In this document: in pieces, positions 25,082 through 33,117 of the stretch | How the letters are laid out: the number at the start of each line of letters is the position of its first letter | Position numbering within the stretch: the stretch's first letter is position 1 | From: Novosphingobium sp. | Lineage (GTDB): Bacteria; Pseudomonadota; Alphaproteobacteria; Sphingomonadales; Sphingomonadaceae | Length of the DNA: 64,000 nt | NCBI RefSeq assembly: GCF_030699305.1 | Contig: NZ_JAUYNB010000017.1 | Location: forward strand, 62,001-126,000 | Direction: 5' to 3' | Notes under the pieces: model-generated | Database searches by the model: none | What the model was told of the DNA's origin: nothing | What the model saw: only the letters and a program-made list of their open reading frames with translations | Position numbers and translations under genes: made by a program

Positions 25082-26467
25082 CTAGCGCGCGCCCTCGTGC
25101 CACAGCACCACCCGCAAGGTTTGCAGCAGGATCAGCAGGTCCAGAAACGGCGTATAGTTCTTGGCGTAGTACAGGTCGTATTCCAGCTTGTGCCGCGAAT
25201 CCTCGATCGACGCGCCATAAGGATAGTTGATCTGCGCCCAGCCGGTGATCCCCGGCTTCACCATGTGACGTTCGGCGTAATAGGGCAGCTTTTCTTCCAG
25301 ATCGGCGACAAACTCCGGGCGTTCCGGACGCGGGCCGACAAAGCTCATCTCGCCTTTCAGCACCGCCCACGCCTGCGGCAGTTCGTCGATCCTGACCTTG
25401 CGGATGAACTTGCCCAGCCGGGTCACGCGCGGGTCATCCTTCTGCGCCCACTGCGCCCCGTTCGCCTCGGCATCGGTGCGCATCGAGCGCAGCTTGATCA
25501 GGTCAAAGTCCTGCCCATACAGCCCCACGCGGGTCTGGCGAAAGAACGCTGGCCCCTTGCTGTCCAGCTTCACCGCAAGCGCGAACAGCGCGATGACCGG
25601 TCCGGTCAGCACCAGCAGCAACGCGCTCGCGGCAATGTCGAACAGCCGCTTCGCCGCGCTCGACACCATCCGTCCGGATGAGAACCCGTCGGAAAAGATC
25701 AGCCAGCTGGGGTTGACCGTATCGAGATCAACCCGGCCCGTTTCGCGTTCGATAAAGCTCGAAAAGTCGTTGACGTGCACCCCGGTGGTCTTGATCCGCA
25801 GCAGATCCCCCAGCGGCAGCGCATTGCGGCGTTCTTCCAGCGCCAGCACCACTTCGGTCACGTCGAGATTTTCGACATGGCGGGTCAGGTTGTGGATCGC
25901 ACTGCGCGCAATCGATTCCTCGACCACCGGTGCGCTGTCGGTCATCGCCACATAACCGACAATCACGAAGCCGCTTTCGGGCCGCTCCGCCAGCTTGCGC
26001 AGCCGGTCGGCCCGCGCGCCTGCGCCCAGCACCAGCACCCGGCGGCGAAATGCGGCGTTGCCCAGCAGCCCGCCGATCACCAGCCGGTTGAGCACCAACA
26101 GGACAATCGCGATCCCCATCGTATAGGCCAGCGTCGAGCGCCAGAAATTGTGCCCGCCGAGCAGGAAATCGACGAACGCCAGCCCAATCACCCCCAGCGA
26201 AATAGCCACCAGCAACCGCGCCGTGGCAAACCGCATCGAGCGCAGCGCGTCCGAGCCATAGACCCCCACCGCGATCATCGCGGTCAGGATGATCGCCGAG
26301 AACGCCGACAGCTGCCACAGTCGGCTGAGTGTCTCACCGGCCGCAATCCCGATCTGCTCCGCGCGCACCCGCCAGGCGATTTCCCCGGCGATGCACAGCA
26401 GCACCAGATCGATCAGTCCCAGCAGGATCACCGCGTGCGGGATGTAGTGTTTGAATAGACGGATCAT
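25082..26467 (-). CDS. Exopolysaccharide polyprenyl glycosylphosphotransferase (EpsB-like)
   Basis: A 461-residue membrane sugar transferase that loads the first sugar-phosphate onto undecaprenyl phosphate. Four or five N-terminal helices are followed by a CoA-binding-like Rossmann segment (RRVLVLGAGARADRL). The C-terminal bacterial sugar-transferase domain has KRLFDIAASALLL, RVGLYGQDFDLIKLRSM, SFVGPRPERPEF and VKPGITGWAQI. It resembles the sugar transferase that accompanies exosortase systems. It is first in the operon with prsK, prsR and the TPR gene. The palindrome GTAAA-C-TTTAC stands 67 bp upstream. Confidence 0.93.
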   Translation of the reverse strand: MIRLFKHYIPHAVILLGLIDLVLLCIAGEIAWRVRAEQIGIAAGETLSRLWQLSAFSAIILTAMIAVGVYGSDALRSMRFATARLLVAISLGVIGLAFVDFLLGGHNFWRSTLAYTMGIAIVLLVLNRLVIGGLLGNAAFRRRVLVLGAGARADRLRKLAERPESGFVIVGYVAMTDSAPVVEESIARSAIHNLTRHVENLDVTEVVLALEERRNALPLGDLLRIKTTGVHVNDFSSFIERETGRVDLDTVNPSWLIFSDGFSSGRMVSSAAKRLFDIAASALLLVLTGPVIALFALAVKLDSKGPAFFRQTRVGLYGQDFDLIKLRSMRTDAEANGAQWAQKDDPRVTRLGKFIRKVRIDELPQAWAVLKGEMSFVGPRPERPEFVADLEEKLPYYAERHMVKPGITGWAQINYPYGASIEDSRHKLEYDLYYAKNYTPFLDLLILLQTLRVVLWHEGAR

Positions 26468-26563
26468 TGTCGCGCTGGACGGCCTTCGGTGTGAATGGTC
26501 CGACCCGGCCTAACGCCCAGAGGTGAAATGTCGGTAAACTTTACAGGTATTGGTGAAGAGCGA

Positions 26564-27952
26564 CTATCCGCGGAAACTGAACGGCGTCAGCGCGCGCGTG
26601 CGTTCATCAAACTCCAGCGCCGCGCCGCGCGGCGGCAGCGCGCGTTGCAGGCAATCGGCGCGGTGGCACTGCGCGCAGCCAGGCCCGATCGGGACCGCGT
26701 TCACCGGATCAAGCGACAGCCCGCGCGCCTGCGCCAGTTGCCCGACAAGCCGCGCCTCCAGCCCCAGCACGACCGCGAACCGCGCGGCGCGCGCCCCCAG
26801 CGAGCCGCTGCGCTCGACCGTCTGGGCCATCGTCAGCCAGCGTGAGGGCTGGCCCGCGCCGTCGGGCAGCTCAACCAGCTGGACGCAGGTCCGCCCGGCC
26901 CGCTCGAACGCCTCATGCGCGGCCCACAGCGGGCAACTTGTGCCGCTTTCCAGCAGCAGCGTGCCGCTGGCCCCGGCATAGCGCTTGGCAAACTGCCCGG
27001 CGCGGTCGATCCGGGCCATGAAGAACGGCAGACCCCGCTGGCCGACCCGCTGCAACGTGGTCAGGCGGTGGGCGAGCTGTTCAAATCCCACGCCGAACCG
27101 CCGCTGAAGCAAGTCCAGATCGTATCCCGTCGCCTCGCACGCGCGCATGAACCGGCCATAGGGCATCAGCAACGCCGCAGCGAAATAGGCCGCCAGGTGG
27201 CGGCGGAACAGCCGCCAGGCGGCGCGGTCGGTGAACTGCGCGCCGTTGGCAATCGCGGCGATCTCATCGCGTTGCTCCAGCAGCGCCAGCTGCACCGCGA
27301 TCTGGAAGTTGCGCGACGGGCCGTCGAGCATTTCGGACAATTGCAGCTGCCGCGCGTGCAGATCCAGTCGCCGCAGCGCATCGGGCATCACATCGGCCGG
27401 CAGGATCCGCACCGACAACTGGTGCTGCTGGCGCAGCCGCTCCGCCAGCGCCGCGCCGATATCGGCGTTTGACAGCCGCAGTTCGTCCGACAAGGCCTCG
27501 GCCGCCGCGTCAAGGTCGGCAAAATGGTTGCGCCAGCGCTCGATTTCACGCCGCACCAGATCCATCGGATCGCTGGACGCGGTGGCAATGTCCGTGCCGC
27601 TGGCGTCGTACAGGCGGGCAAACGCCAGCGCCGCCTGCGGCGCGGCAGCGAGCCATTCGGCGATTTCGTCACGGTCGATGGCGAGGTCGGCAAAGCGTTC
27701 GTCCGCGAGGCGGCGGCGCAGGCCGTCAACCCCGCCGACCGCCTCATCCTGCCGCAGGCTGCGCGGATCGAAGTCGAACTGTTCGGCCAGCGCCACCACC
27801 AGCCGCGCCGACAGCGGCCGCTGATTGCGCTCTATCAGGTTGAGATAGCTGGGAGAAATGCCAAGCCGTGCGGCCATGGCGGCCTGGGTCAAGCCTTCGC
27901 GGCGGCGCAGGCGGCGGACCGTCGGGCCAGCCAGAATTGTCGGATCGTTCAT
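26564..27952 (-). CDS. ScfR/RamB-type transcriptional regulator (short-chain fatty acyl-CoA regulator family)
   Basis: A 462-residue regulator. The N-terminal XRE helix-turn-helix reads LRRREGLTQAAMAARLGISPSYLNLIERN. The middle is IrrE/ImmA-like, with AAYFAAALLMPYGRFMRACEATGYD. The C-terminal DUF2083 region has LTTLQRVGQRGLPFFMARIDRAG and CPLWAAHEAFERAG. The HExxH zinc motif of ImmA peptidases is absent, so it should bind DNA and a ligand rather than cleave. Relatives control acetate, propionate or glyoxylate-cycle genes. Overlapping inverted repeats lie directly before its start codon, suggesting autoregulation. Confidence 0.88.
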   Translation of the reverse strand: MNDPTILAGPTVRRLRRREGLTQAAMAARLGISPSYLNLIERNQRPLSARLVVALAEQFDFDPRSLRQDEAVGGVDGLRRRLADERFADLAIDRDEIAEWLAAAPQAALAFARLYDASGTDIATASSDPMDLVRREIERWRNHFADLDAAAEALSDELRLSNADIGAALAERLRQQHQLSVRILPADVMPDALRRLDLHARQLQLSEMLDGPSRNFQIAVQLALLEQRDEIAAIANGAQFTDRAAWRLFRRHLAAYFAAALLMPYGRFMRACEATGYDLDLLQRRFGVGFEQLAHRLTTLQRVGQRGLPFFMARIDRAGQFAKRYAGASGTLLLESGTSCPLWAAHEAFERAGRTCVQLVELPDGAGQPSRWLTMAQTVERSGSLGARAARFAVVLGLEARLVGQLAQARGLSLDPVNAVPIGPGCAQCHRADCLQRALPPRGAALEFDERTRALTPFSFRG

Positions 27953-27960
27953 CGCCGCTG

Positions 27961-27992
27961 TTTGTCATATTATTTACAACATGACAAATAAT
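27961..27992. promoter_or_regulatory. Overlapping inverted repeats before the ScfR-like gene, candidate autoregulatory operator
   Basis: TTTGTCAT (27961-27968) and ATGACAAA (27981-27988) are perfect inverted copies 12 bp apart. A second pair, ATTATTT (27969-27975) and AAATAAT (27986-27992), interleaves with them. The site starts 9 bp from the regulator start codon and is strongly AT-rich. Confidence 0.6.
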
Positions 27993-28118
27993 TTCCGATT
28001 TTTGACGCCATCCACACAAGATGAATTGTAATTTTTCCTACTAAGCCTGCGCCCACCTGGCCTATCAGCATGAGGCAACGGACACAGGGTCCGCACCGTA
28101 GCAACGAAGGAACACCCC

Positions 28119-28295
28119 ATGGAAACCGCGCAAATGAACGAAGTCCGCGAGCCGAGCCGGGCCCGCGCGCTGCTTTCGAACAACGACTTCCGCCTGCTCC
28201 GTCAGGCCCTCGCCAGCCATGCCCGCTCGACCGAGGAACCCGAAGAACTCGCGCGGATCAGCGCGCTCTACCATCGGCTCGGCTCTTACGCCTGA
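28119..28295 (+). CDS. Small hypothetical protein (58 residues)
   Basis: An uncharacterised small protein beginning METAQMNEVREPSRARALLS. It has no membrane segment or signal; it is charged and predicted largely helical. GAAGGA stands 7 bases before the ATG, which gives good support for translation. It is divergent from the ScfR-like regulator, sharing its AT-rich promoter region, and a GACGGCCG hairpin follows its stop. The function is unknown. Confidence 0.7.
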   Translation: METAQMNEVREPSRARALLSNNDFRLLRQALASHARSTEEPEELARISALYHRLGSYA

Positions 28296-28325
28296 CGCCC
28301 ACCTGACTCCTGGGGAGGAGTAACG

Positions 28326-28364
28326 ACGGCCGTCGGCGCGCCCCTTTCGCGCAGGCGGCCGTCA
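28326..28364 (+). terminator. Hairpin after the small gene, possible terminator
   Basis: GACGGCCG and CGGCCGTC form a perfect 8-bp stem around a GC-rich interior that can itself pair. No T-run follows, so factor-independent termination is doubtful. Confidence 0.4.
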
Positions 28365-28420
28365 ATTCGTTGGTAACCACACCTGCGCTGTCCATGGTTA
28401 ACTTTCCGGCGCGATAACCC

Positions 28421-28972
28421 ATGGTCATGCGCCGTCCCGTTCAGTCTTTACCGATTTCTCCCAAGCTGCTCAAGCACTTCGCGGGTGCAACCGTGGTGCT
28501 GACTGGCTTGATCGCGTTGTTTGCAGGCGGCGAACAATCGCAGTTGGGGCAGGAACTGGCTGAGCGCGAAGCGCGCAACAAGCTGGCCCAGACCGAAGCA
28601 GAACAGGTTGGCTCACGCGAAGTGGCCGACGCCGGTTCGGAGCGGTCCGGCGGCGGCAGTTGGGGTAGCGCCGGGGCGGATAACGCAGGCTTCAGCGGGG
28701 GGTCGACCGATCCCAATCCGCCACCAATGCTGGCCGGAAACGCACCACGGGGCCGTCAGCTTGGCCCGAACCGCGGCCAACCGGCCTTCCTTGCGCCGCC
28801 GCCCGGAGCCTTTCCCGGCGGCGATGCGGCAACGATGCGCGGCCTGCCTGCGGGCGGCGATGACGACGGCCGGCGCAGCCCGCCCGAACCGAGCAGCCCC
28901 AGCGCCGATCAGGCCGCCGCACTGCTGCAATCATCGATGGCCCGTTCAGGCAGCTCCGGCGACGGCGACTAG
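28421..28972 (+). CDS. Hypothetical membrane-anchored low-complexity protein
   Basis: A 183-residue protein of unknown function. One hydrophobic helix lies near residues 18-36 (FAGATVVLTGLIALFAGG). A helical, charged stretch (QELAEREARNKLAQTEAEQ) follows, then a long Gly/Pro/Ser/Asn-rich, probably disordered tail. It looks like a single-pass protein with most of its length outside the cytoplasm. A second ATG lies two codons downstream. It is convergent with the DUF3501 gene, whose stop overlaps its own by 4 bases. Confidence 0.65.
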   Translation: MVMRRPVQSLPISPKLLKHFAGATVVLTGLIALFAGGEQSQLGQELAEREARNKLAQTEAEQVGSREVADAGSERSGGGSWGSAGADNAGFSGGSTDPNPPPMLAGNAPRGRQLGPNRGQPAFLAPPPGAFPGGDAATMRGLPAGGDDDGRRSPPEPSSPSADQAAALLQSSMARSGSSGDGD

Positions 28973-29565
28973 AAGCATTCCCGCGCAAGGAACGCCCGCG
29001 CATCAGGGCTGATCAGTGCTGCGTGGCCATAGTTCGGGTGGTCGATCACCAGCAGCGCATTGCCCTCGCCCGATTTCCACGCGGCAATCGCTTCGGGCGT
29101 GAAATCGAAGTGGAAGAAGTGGACCGCGCTGGCCTTGTTGTCGCTGGCGCGGGTGCGTTCGGTGTCGCCTTCGGGGCGGGCGCGCATTTCATGGCCGCCG
29201 ACCTGGATCGCGATGTGATCTTCCACCCCGCCAATCGTGCGCAGGAAAGCATCGCGGCGGTCCGCGTCGCCGATTTCGAAGAACACCGTCGCGGTCAGCT
29301 CGCGGCCCTTGGGGATCATCGGGTCATAAGCGGCCAGTTCATCGACCAGCTGCGCATCCCCGCCCTTTTCGATCCGGAGCATTTCCTGGATCTGGAGCCA
29401 CATCGAATCCCAGTTTTCAAACAGGACAGTGGCATAAGGGCCAACCGCCAGCCGGGTGAGCTTCTTGCGCTCGATCGCTTCCTGCTTCTTGTCGGCGCGG
29501 ATCAGCTCGTACTGGTCCAGCGGCATGATGTCGGCAGCAGTGATGCTTCGCTGATCGCGGGGCAT
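28969..29565 (-). CDS. DUF3501 family protein
   Basis: A 198-residue cytoplasmic protein matching DUF3501. It shows LMPLDQY-like and ERKKLTRLAVGPYATVLFEN segments, IQEMLRIEKG, and the C-terminal NYGHAALISPDARAFLARE. No catalytic motif is obvious. It is the last gene of the rubrerythrin / CCG Fe-S protein / DUF3501 set, a gene trio that recurs in proteobacteria and whose joint function is not established. AAGGAA precedes the ATG. A 41-bp gap separates it from the Fe-S protein gene. Confidence 0.85.
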   Translation of the reverse strand: MPRDQRSITAADIMPLDQYELIRADKKQEAIERKKLTRLAVGPYATVLFENWDSMWLQIQEMLRIEKGGDAQLVDELAAYDPMIPKGRELTATVFFEIGDADRRDAFLRTIGGVEDHIAIQVGGHEMRARPEGDTERTRASDNKASAVHFFHFDFTPEAIAAWKSGEGNALLVIDHPNYGHAALISPDARAFLARECF

Positions 29566-29606
29566 TGCAATGTTCCTTACAAATCAAATCGGGTGCGTGA
29601 AATTCT

Positions 29607-30932
29607 TTACAGCCCGTAGGCTTTGGCGACGATTTCAATCGGATGACCGATCCGCTCCGGTGCTTCTCCGCCGTTGGCCGTAATCACCTGTTTCAGATGC
29701 GGTCCGGCGAGCGGGCATTCCGACACGATCAGGTCCGGATTGGTCTTCACCAGATTGCGCGCGGCAGGCTTGCCGACCTTGACCGCACGGTCGAAGTTTT
29801 CCTTGAAGATGCCCCACTTGCCGCCGTGGCCAGAGCAGCGCTCGGTCAGCGCGGGCTTGGCCTCAGGGATCAGGCGCAACATTTCCATCGCCTTTGGCCC
29901 CATGTTCTGGGCGCGGGCGTGGCAGGCAAAGTGGACCGCAATCGACGCGGGCATTGCCTTGATCGGGGCAAGGCCGGTGTCCTTGGCCAGCGCGACGATA
30001 TATTCCGACACGTCGAAGCTGTGCTTCGCCAGCAGCGTGACATTGTCGTTGCCGACCTCGATCAGCGGCCATTCGAACTTCAGCATCAGCGCGCAGCTGG
30101 TGGTCAGCGGAACGATATCCCAGCCATCGGCGATCAGCGGCGCAAAGTGCGCGGAAATCCGCTGCGCCGCACTGGCAACAGCGGCCATGTCGCCGTTTTC
30201 CAGCTTGGGCATGGCACAGCAATCGGGATGTTCGATCCGCACGCGCACGCCGTTGTGGGCCAGCACCTTGATCAGCGCGAGGCCGGGGGTGCCGTCGTTG
30301 AAATTGTCGTGGCAGCCGGCATAGACCGCCACCTTCTTGCCAAACACCGGGCCATCCGGGTTGGGTGCGGGGATGATCCCGGCGGCCTGGTTGACCAGCG
30401 GCGTTTCCAGAAACGGCGGCAAGTGCGCGCGGCGGTCAATCCCGGCGACCTTTTCGATGATCGGCCGGGTCAGGCCGTTGTCCTGATCGGTCGCCCAGTT
30501 GGCCAGCCCGGCCAGCGCCGAGCCGAGCTTGCCGTTGCGGCCCATTTCGGCGAGCTGGGTATCGGCGAACGAGGTCTGCCCCTTGCGGTGCTCAACCGCG
30601 CGATACCGCAACATCAGGTGCGGGAAATCGAGGTCAAAGCTGTGCGGCGGCACATAGGGGCACTTCGTCATGAAGCACATGTCACACAGCGTGCAGGCGT
30701 CCACGACGGCCTTCAGTTGGACCGGGGTCAGATCCTCGACCTCCTCGTTCGGGGCCTCGTCGATGGCGTCGAACAGGATCGGGAAACTGTCGCACAAGTT
30801 GAAACAGCGGCGGCAGCCGTGGCAGATATCATAGACGCGGCGCAGCTCGGCATCGAGCGCGGCTTCGTCATACCATGATTCGTCCTGCCACGGAATCGGG
30901 TGGCGGGTGGGCGCTTCAAGGCTGCCTTCCAT
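29607..30932 (-). CDS. CCG-domain iron-sulfur protein (GlpC/HdrD-like)
   Basis: A 441-residue protein. Two [4Fe-4S] motifs lie in the N-terminal 120 residues (CHGCRRCFNLC and CTLCDMCFMTKC). CCG-type cysteine segments follow (HPDCCAMPKLENG, HFACHARAQNMGPK, ERCSGHGGKWG). This is the architecture of GlpC, GlcF and heterodisulfide-reductase subunit D, which pass electrons or act on disulfide-like substrates. No glycerol-3-phosphate or glycolate subunit is nearby, so those roles are unlikely. It lies between rubrerythrin and DUF3501, pointing to peroxide, thiol or sulfur chemistry. Confidence 0.88.
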   Translation of the reverse strand: MEGSLEAPTRHPIPWQDESWYDEAALDAELRRVYDICHGCRRCFNLCDSFPILFDAIDEAPNEEVEDLTPVQLKAVVDACTLCDMCFMTKCPYVPPHSFDLDFPHLMLRYRAVEHRKGQTSFADTQLAEMGRNGKLGSALAGLANWATDQDNGLTRPIIEKVAGIDRRAHLPPFLETPLVNQAAGIIPAPNPDGPVFGKKVAVYAGCHDNFNDGTPGLALIKVLAHNGVRVRIEHPDCCAMPKLENGDMAAVASAAQRISAHFAPLIADGWDIVPLTTSCALMLKFEWPLIEVGNDNVTLLAKHSFDVSEYIVALAKDTGLAPIKAMPASIAVHFACHARAQNMGPKAMEMLRLIPEAKPALTERCSGHGGKWGIFKENFDRAVKVGKPAARNLVKTNPDLIVSECPLAGPHLKQVITANGGEAPERIGHPIEIVAKAYGL

Positions 30933-30989
30933 CGCGGATGTCCCCTGTAACTTTCACGACAATAAAAATTGCGATTGTTCAAAAGATTA

Positions 30990-31023
30990 CGGGCGGCAGG
31001 AGCAGTGCTGCCCCCGCCGCCCG
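30990..31023 (-). terminator. Hairpin between rubrerythrin and Fe-S protein genes
   Basis: CGGGCGGC and GCCGCCCG form an 8-bp stem, with further pairing inside, 10 bp after the rubrerythrin stop. On the minus strand it is followed by TAATCTTTTG. It may be a partial terminator or an mRNA stabiliser that makes rubrerythrin more abundant than the downstream products. Confidence 0.5.
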
Positions 31024-31033
31024 CAGTCATCAA

Positions 31034-31459
31034 TCACGCGTCGGCGAGGAGCGTGTCGAGCGTCTTCTGGAACTTGCCGGCGTGGCTCTTTTCAGCCTTC
31101 GCCAGGGTTTCGAACCAGTCCGCGATTTCGTCGAAGCCTTCTTCGCGCGCGGTCTTGGCCATGCCCGGATACATGTCGGTGTATTCGTGGGTTTCGCCCG
31201 CGATCGACGCCTTCAGGTTGGACACGGTATCGCCAATCGGTTCACCGGTGGCCGGATCGCCGCATTCTTCGAGGTATTCGAGGTGGCCGTGGGCGTGGCC
31301 GGTTTCGCCTTCGGCGGTCGAACGGAACACCGAGGCAACGTCGTTGTGACCTTCGATGTCGGCCTTCTGGGCGAAGTACAGGTAACGGCGGTTGGCCTGG
31401 CTTTCACCGGCGAACGCTGCCTTGAGGTTTTCCTCGGTCTGGGAACCCTTGAGTGCCAT
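31034..31459 (-). CDS. Rubrerythrin-like diiron protein lacking a rubredoxin domain
   Basis: A 141-residue four-helix ferritin-like protein. Glutamate/histidine motifs for two irons are seen in [44 protein letters not shown] and [12 protein letters not shown]. Classical rubrerythrin carries a C-terminal rubredoxin domain with two CxxC pairs; this protein ends before it, so its electron donor must be separate. The co-operonic Fe-S protein is an obvious candidate. Expected role: peroxide reduction. AGGAGAG precedes the ATG, and tandem palindromes stand about 90-125 bp upstream. Confidence 0.9.
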   Translation of the reverse strand: MALKGSQTEENLKAAFAGESQANRRYLYFAQKADIEGHNDVASVFRSTAEGETGHAHGHLEYLEECGDPATGEPIGDTVSNLKASIAGETHEYTDMYPGMAKTAREEGFDEIADWFETLAKAEKSHAGKFQKTLDTLLADA

Positions 31460-31545
31460 GATATCTCTCCTGTTGGTGGGAATTGGGCCACCCCTAGATG
31501 GGCGTGGTCGGCTTTCCTTTCCATCAGGAATTTCTGCGATGATTA

Positions 31546-31583
31546 ATCGCTAAAAGCGATCAACTTAATGCGAATAATTCGCA
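31546..31583. promoter_or_regulatory. Tandem palindromes in the rubrerythrin promoter region
   Basis: ATCGCT-AAA-AGCGAT (31546-31560) and TGCGAA-TAA-TTCGCA (31569-31583) are perfect 6-bp inverted repeats, each with a 3-bp spacer. Their centres are 23 bp apart, close to two helical turns. Both share the half-site core GCGA. They lie between the rubrerythrin start and the stop of the M20 gene upstream. Confidence 0.6.
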
Positions 31584-31592
31584 AAACTGAAA

Positions 31593-32915
31593 TCAGCGTT
31601 TCGGCATCAGTTCCACTGCCGCGCTGGCCAGCGCTTCCGCCCCGGTCGCGACGACCTGATCGGCCTCCGGCGCCCAGAACGGGCTGTGCAACCCATGCAG
31701 CACTTTGCCTTCGCGCTTGGCCGCATCGAACGCGGACTGCGGCCGCCCGCCGACCCAGAAGATCAGCGTCTTGATCCGGTCAGGATCGGTCCGGGCAAAC
31801 GCGCCGAAATCCTCACCCGCCATCGAAGGCGGGGTTTCCACCACGCGCCCCGCGCCGAACCGGCCCTTGAAGAACGTCGCCATCCGCTCACTGAAATCGG
31901 GCGTGTTCCAGGTCGCCAGCCCCGGATTGGGATCGACGGTGACCACCGGCATCCGGTCTGCCGGAACGCCTGCGGTCTGCGCTTCGCCCGCCGCGATCCG
32001 CTTGATCCCGTCGAGCAGCAGCTTGCGCGATTCGTCGGAATAGCTGCGCACGGTCAGCTGCAGCTTCACTTCGTCTGGAATGATGTTGTGCTTGGCCCCG
32101 CCGTGGAAGCTGCCAACGGTCACCACCGAGGGGTCGAACGGGCTGGCTTCGCGGCTGACCAGCGTCTGGAGCCGCATCACGATCGCGCTGGCCAGCACGA
32201 TCGGGTCCTTGGTGGTATGCGGATAGGCCCCGTGCCCGCCCAGCCCCTTGACCGTGATGTCGACGCTATCGACGTTGGCAAGCGCAAAGCCGGGCTTCAC
32301 TCCGATCACACCCGACGGCAGGTCGGCGGTATCGTGGAACGCCAGCGCGAAATCCGGCTTGGGAAAGCGGGTGAACAGCCCGTCCTTCAGCATGGCGTCC
32401 GCCCCGGCGTTGATCTCTTCCGCCGGTTGCCCGATCATCACCAGCGTGCCCGACCAGCGGTCGCGGCTGGCCGCCAGCGCACGCGCTGCGCCGATCCAGC
32501 CGGCCATGTGGGTATCGTGCCCGCAGGCGTGCATCACACCGCTTTCCACGCCCGCCGAGGAAATCGCCCGGACTTTCGAGGCATAAGCCAGCCCGGTCTG
32601 TTCCGGCACCGGCAGCCCGTCCATGTCGGCGCGGATCAGCACGACCGGGCCGGGGCCATTCTTCAGCACCGCGACCACGCCGGTCTTGCCCACCCCTTCG
32701 GTCACCTCGAACCCGGCCTTGCGCGCGGCATCGGCCATGATCTTGGCCGAGCGGACTTCCTGGAACGACAGTTCCGGGTGCTGATGCAGGTCGCGATAGA
32801 TCGCCATCAGCTCAGGCAGATCGGCCTTGACCTTGTCGCGCACGGAATCGGCGGCGGCAGGGGTCGAGACGAGCGCGATCAGCGCGGCGGCAGTGGTGAA
32901 GAGAGGCTTGATCAT
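31593..32915 (-). CDS. Secreted M20 family amidohydrolase/peptidase
   Basis: A 440-residue metallo-amidohydrolase with an N-terminal signal peptide (MIKPLFTTAAALIALVSTPAAA), so it should act in the periplasm. The metal-binding motifs MHACGHDTHMAGW and PAEEINAGADAML are present, with the IRADMDGLPVPEQTG segment typical of IlbL/hippurate-hydrolase-like members. SMAGEDFGAFA supplies a late ligand. It probably cleaves N-acyl amino acids or similar amides. The start at 32915 is used because an upstream extension of the frame would run through the tRNA-Leu gene. Confidence 0.88.
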   Translation of the reverse strand: MIKPLFTTAAALIALVSTPAAADSVRDKVKADLPELMAIYRDLHQHPELSFQEVRSAKIMADAARKAGFEVTEGVGKTGVVAVLKNGPGPVVLIRADMDGLPVPEQTGLAYASKVRAISSAGVESGVMHACGHDTHMAGWIGAARALAASRDRWSGTLVMIGQPAEEINAGADAMLKDGLFTRFPKPDFALAFHDTADLPSGVIGVKPGFALANVDSVDITVKGLGGHGAYPHTTKDPIVLASAIVMRLQTLVSREASPFDPSVVTVGSFHGGAKHNIIPDEVKLQLTVRSYSDESRKLLLDGIKRIAAGEAQTAGVPADRMPVVTVDPNPGLATWNTPDFSERMATFFKGRFGAGRVVETPPSMAGEDFGAFARTDPDRIKTLIFWVGGRPQSAFDAAKREGKVLHGLHSPFWAPEADQVVATGAEALASAAVELMPKR

Positions 32916-32964
32916 GCCGCGCAGGCTAGAGCGCAATCGTGCGATCTGCAACGCAATCAGCGAC

Positions 32965-33050
32965 TGGTGCCCCTGGCCAGACTCGAACTGGCACGGATCT
33001 CTCCAACCGATTTTGAGTCGGTCGCGTCTACCATTCCACCACAGGGGCAC
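32965..33050 (-). tRNA. tRNA-Leu (CAA)
   Basis: An 86-nt class II tRNA with variable arm and encoded CCA. The acceptor GTGCCCC pairs with GGGGCAC, the anticodon loop CTCAAAA gives CAA, and the T-arm is AGTTCGAGTCT. It lies upstream of the M20 gene on the same strand. Confidence 0.96.
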
Positions 33051-33117
33051 TGCCGTGAGAGCGCCGCTTAGCCGCGCGCGCCACGCGGGGCAAGCACTCT
33101 GGCCGCTAAAAATCGTC

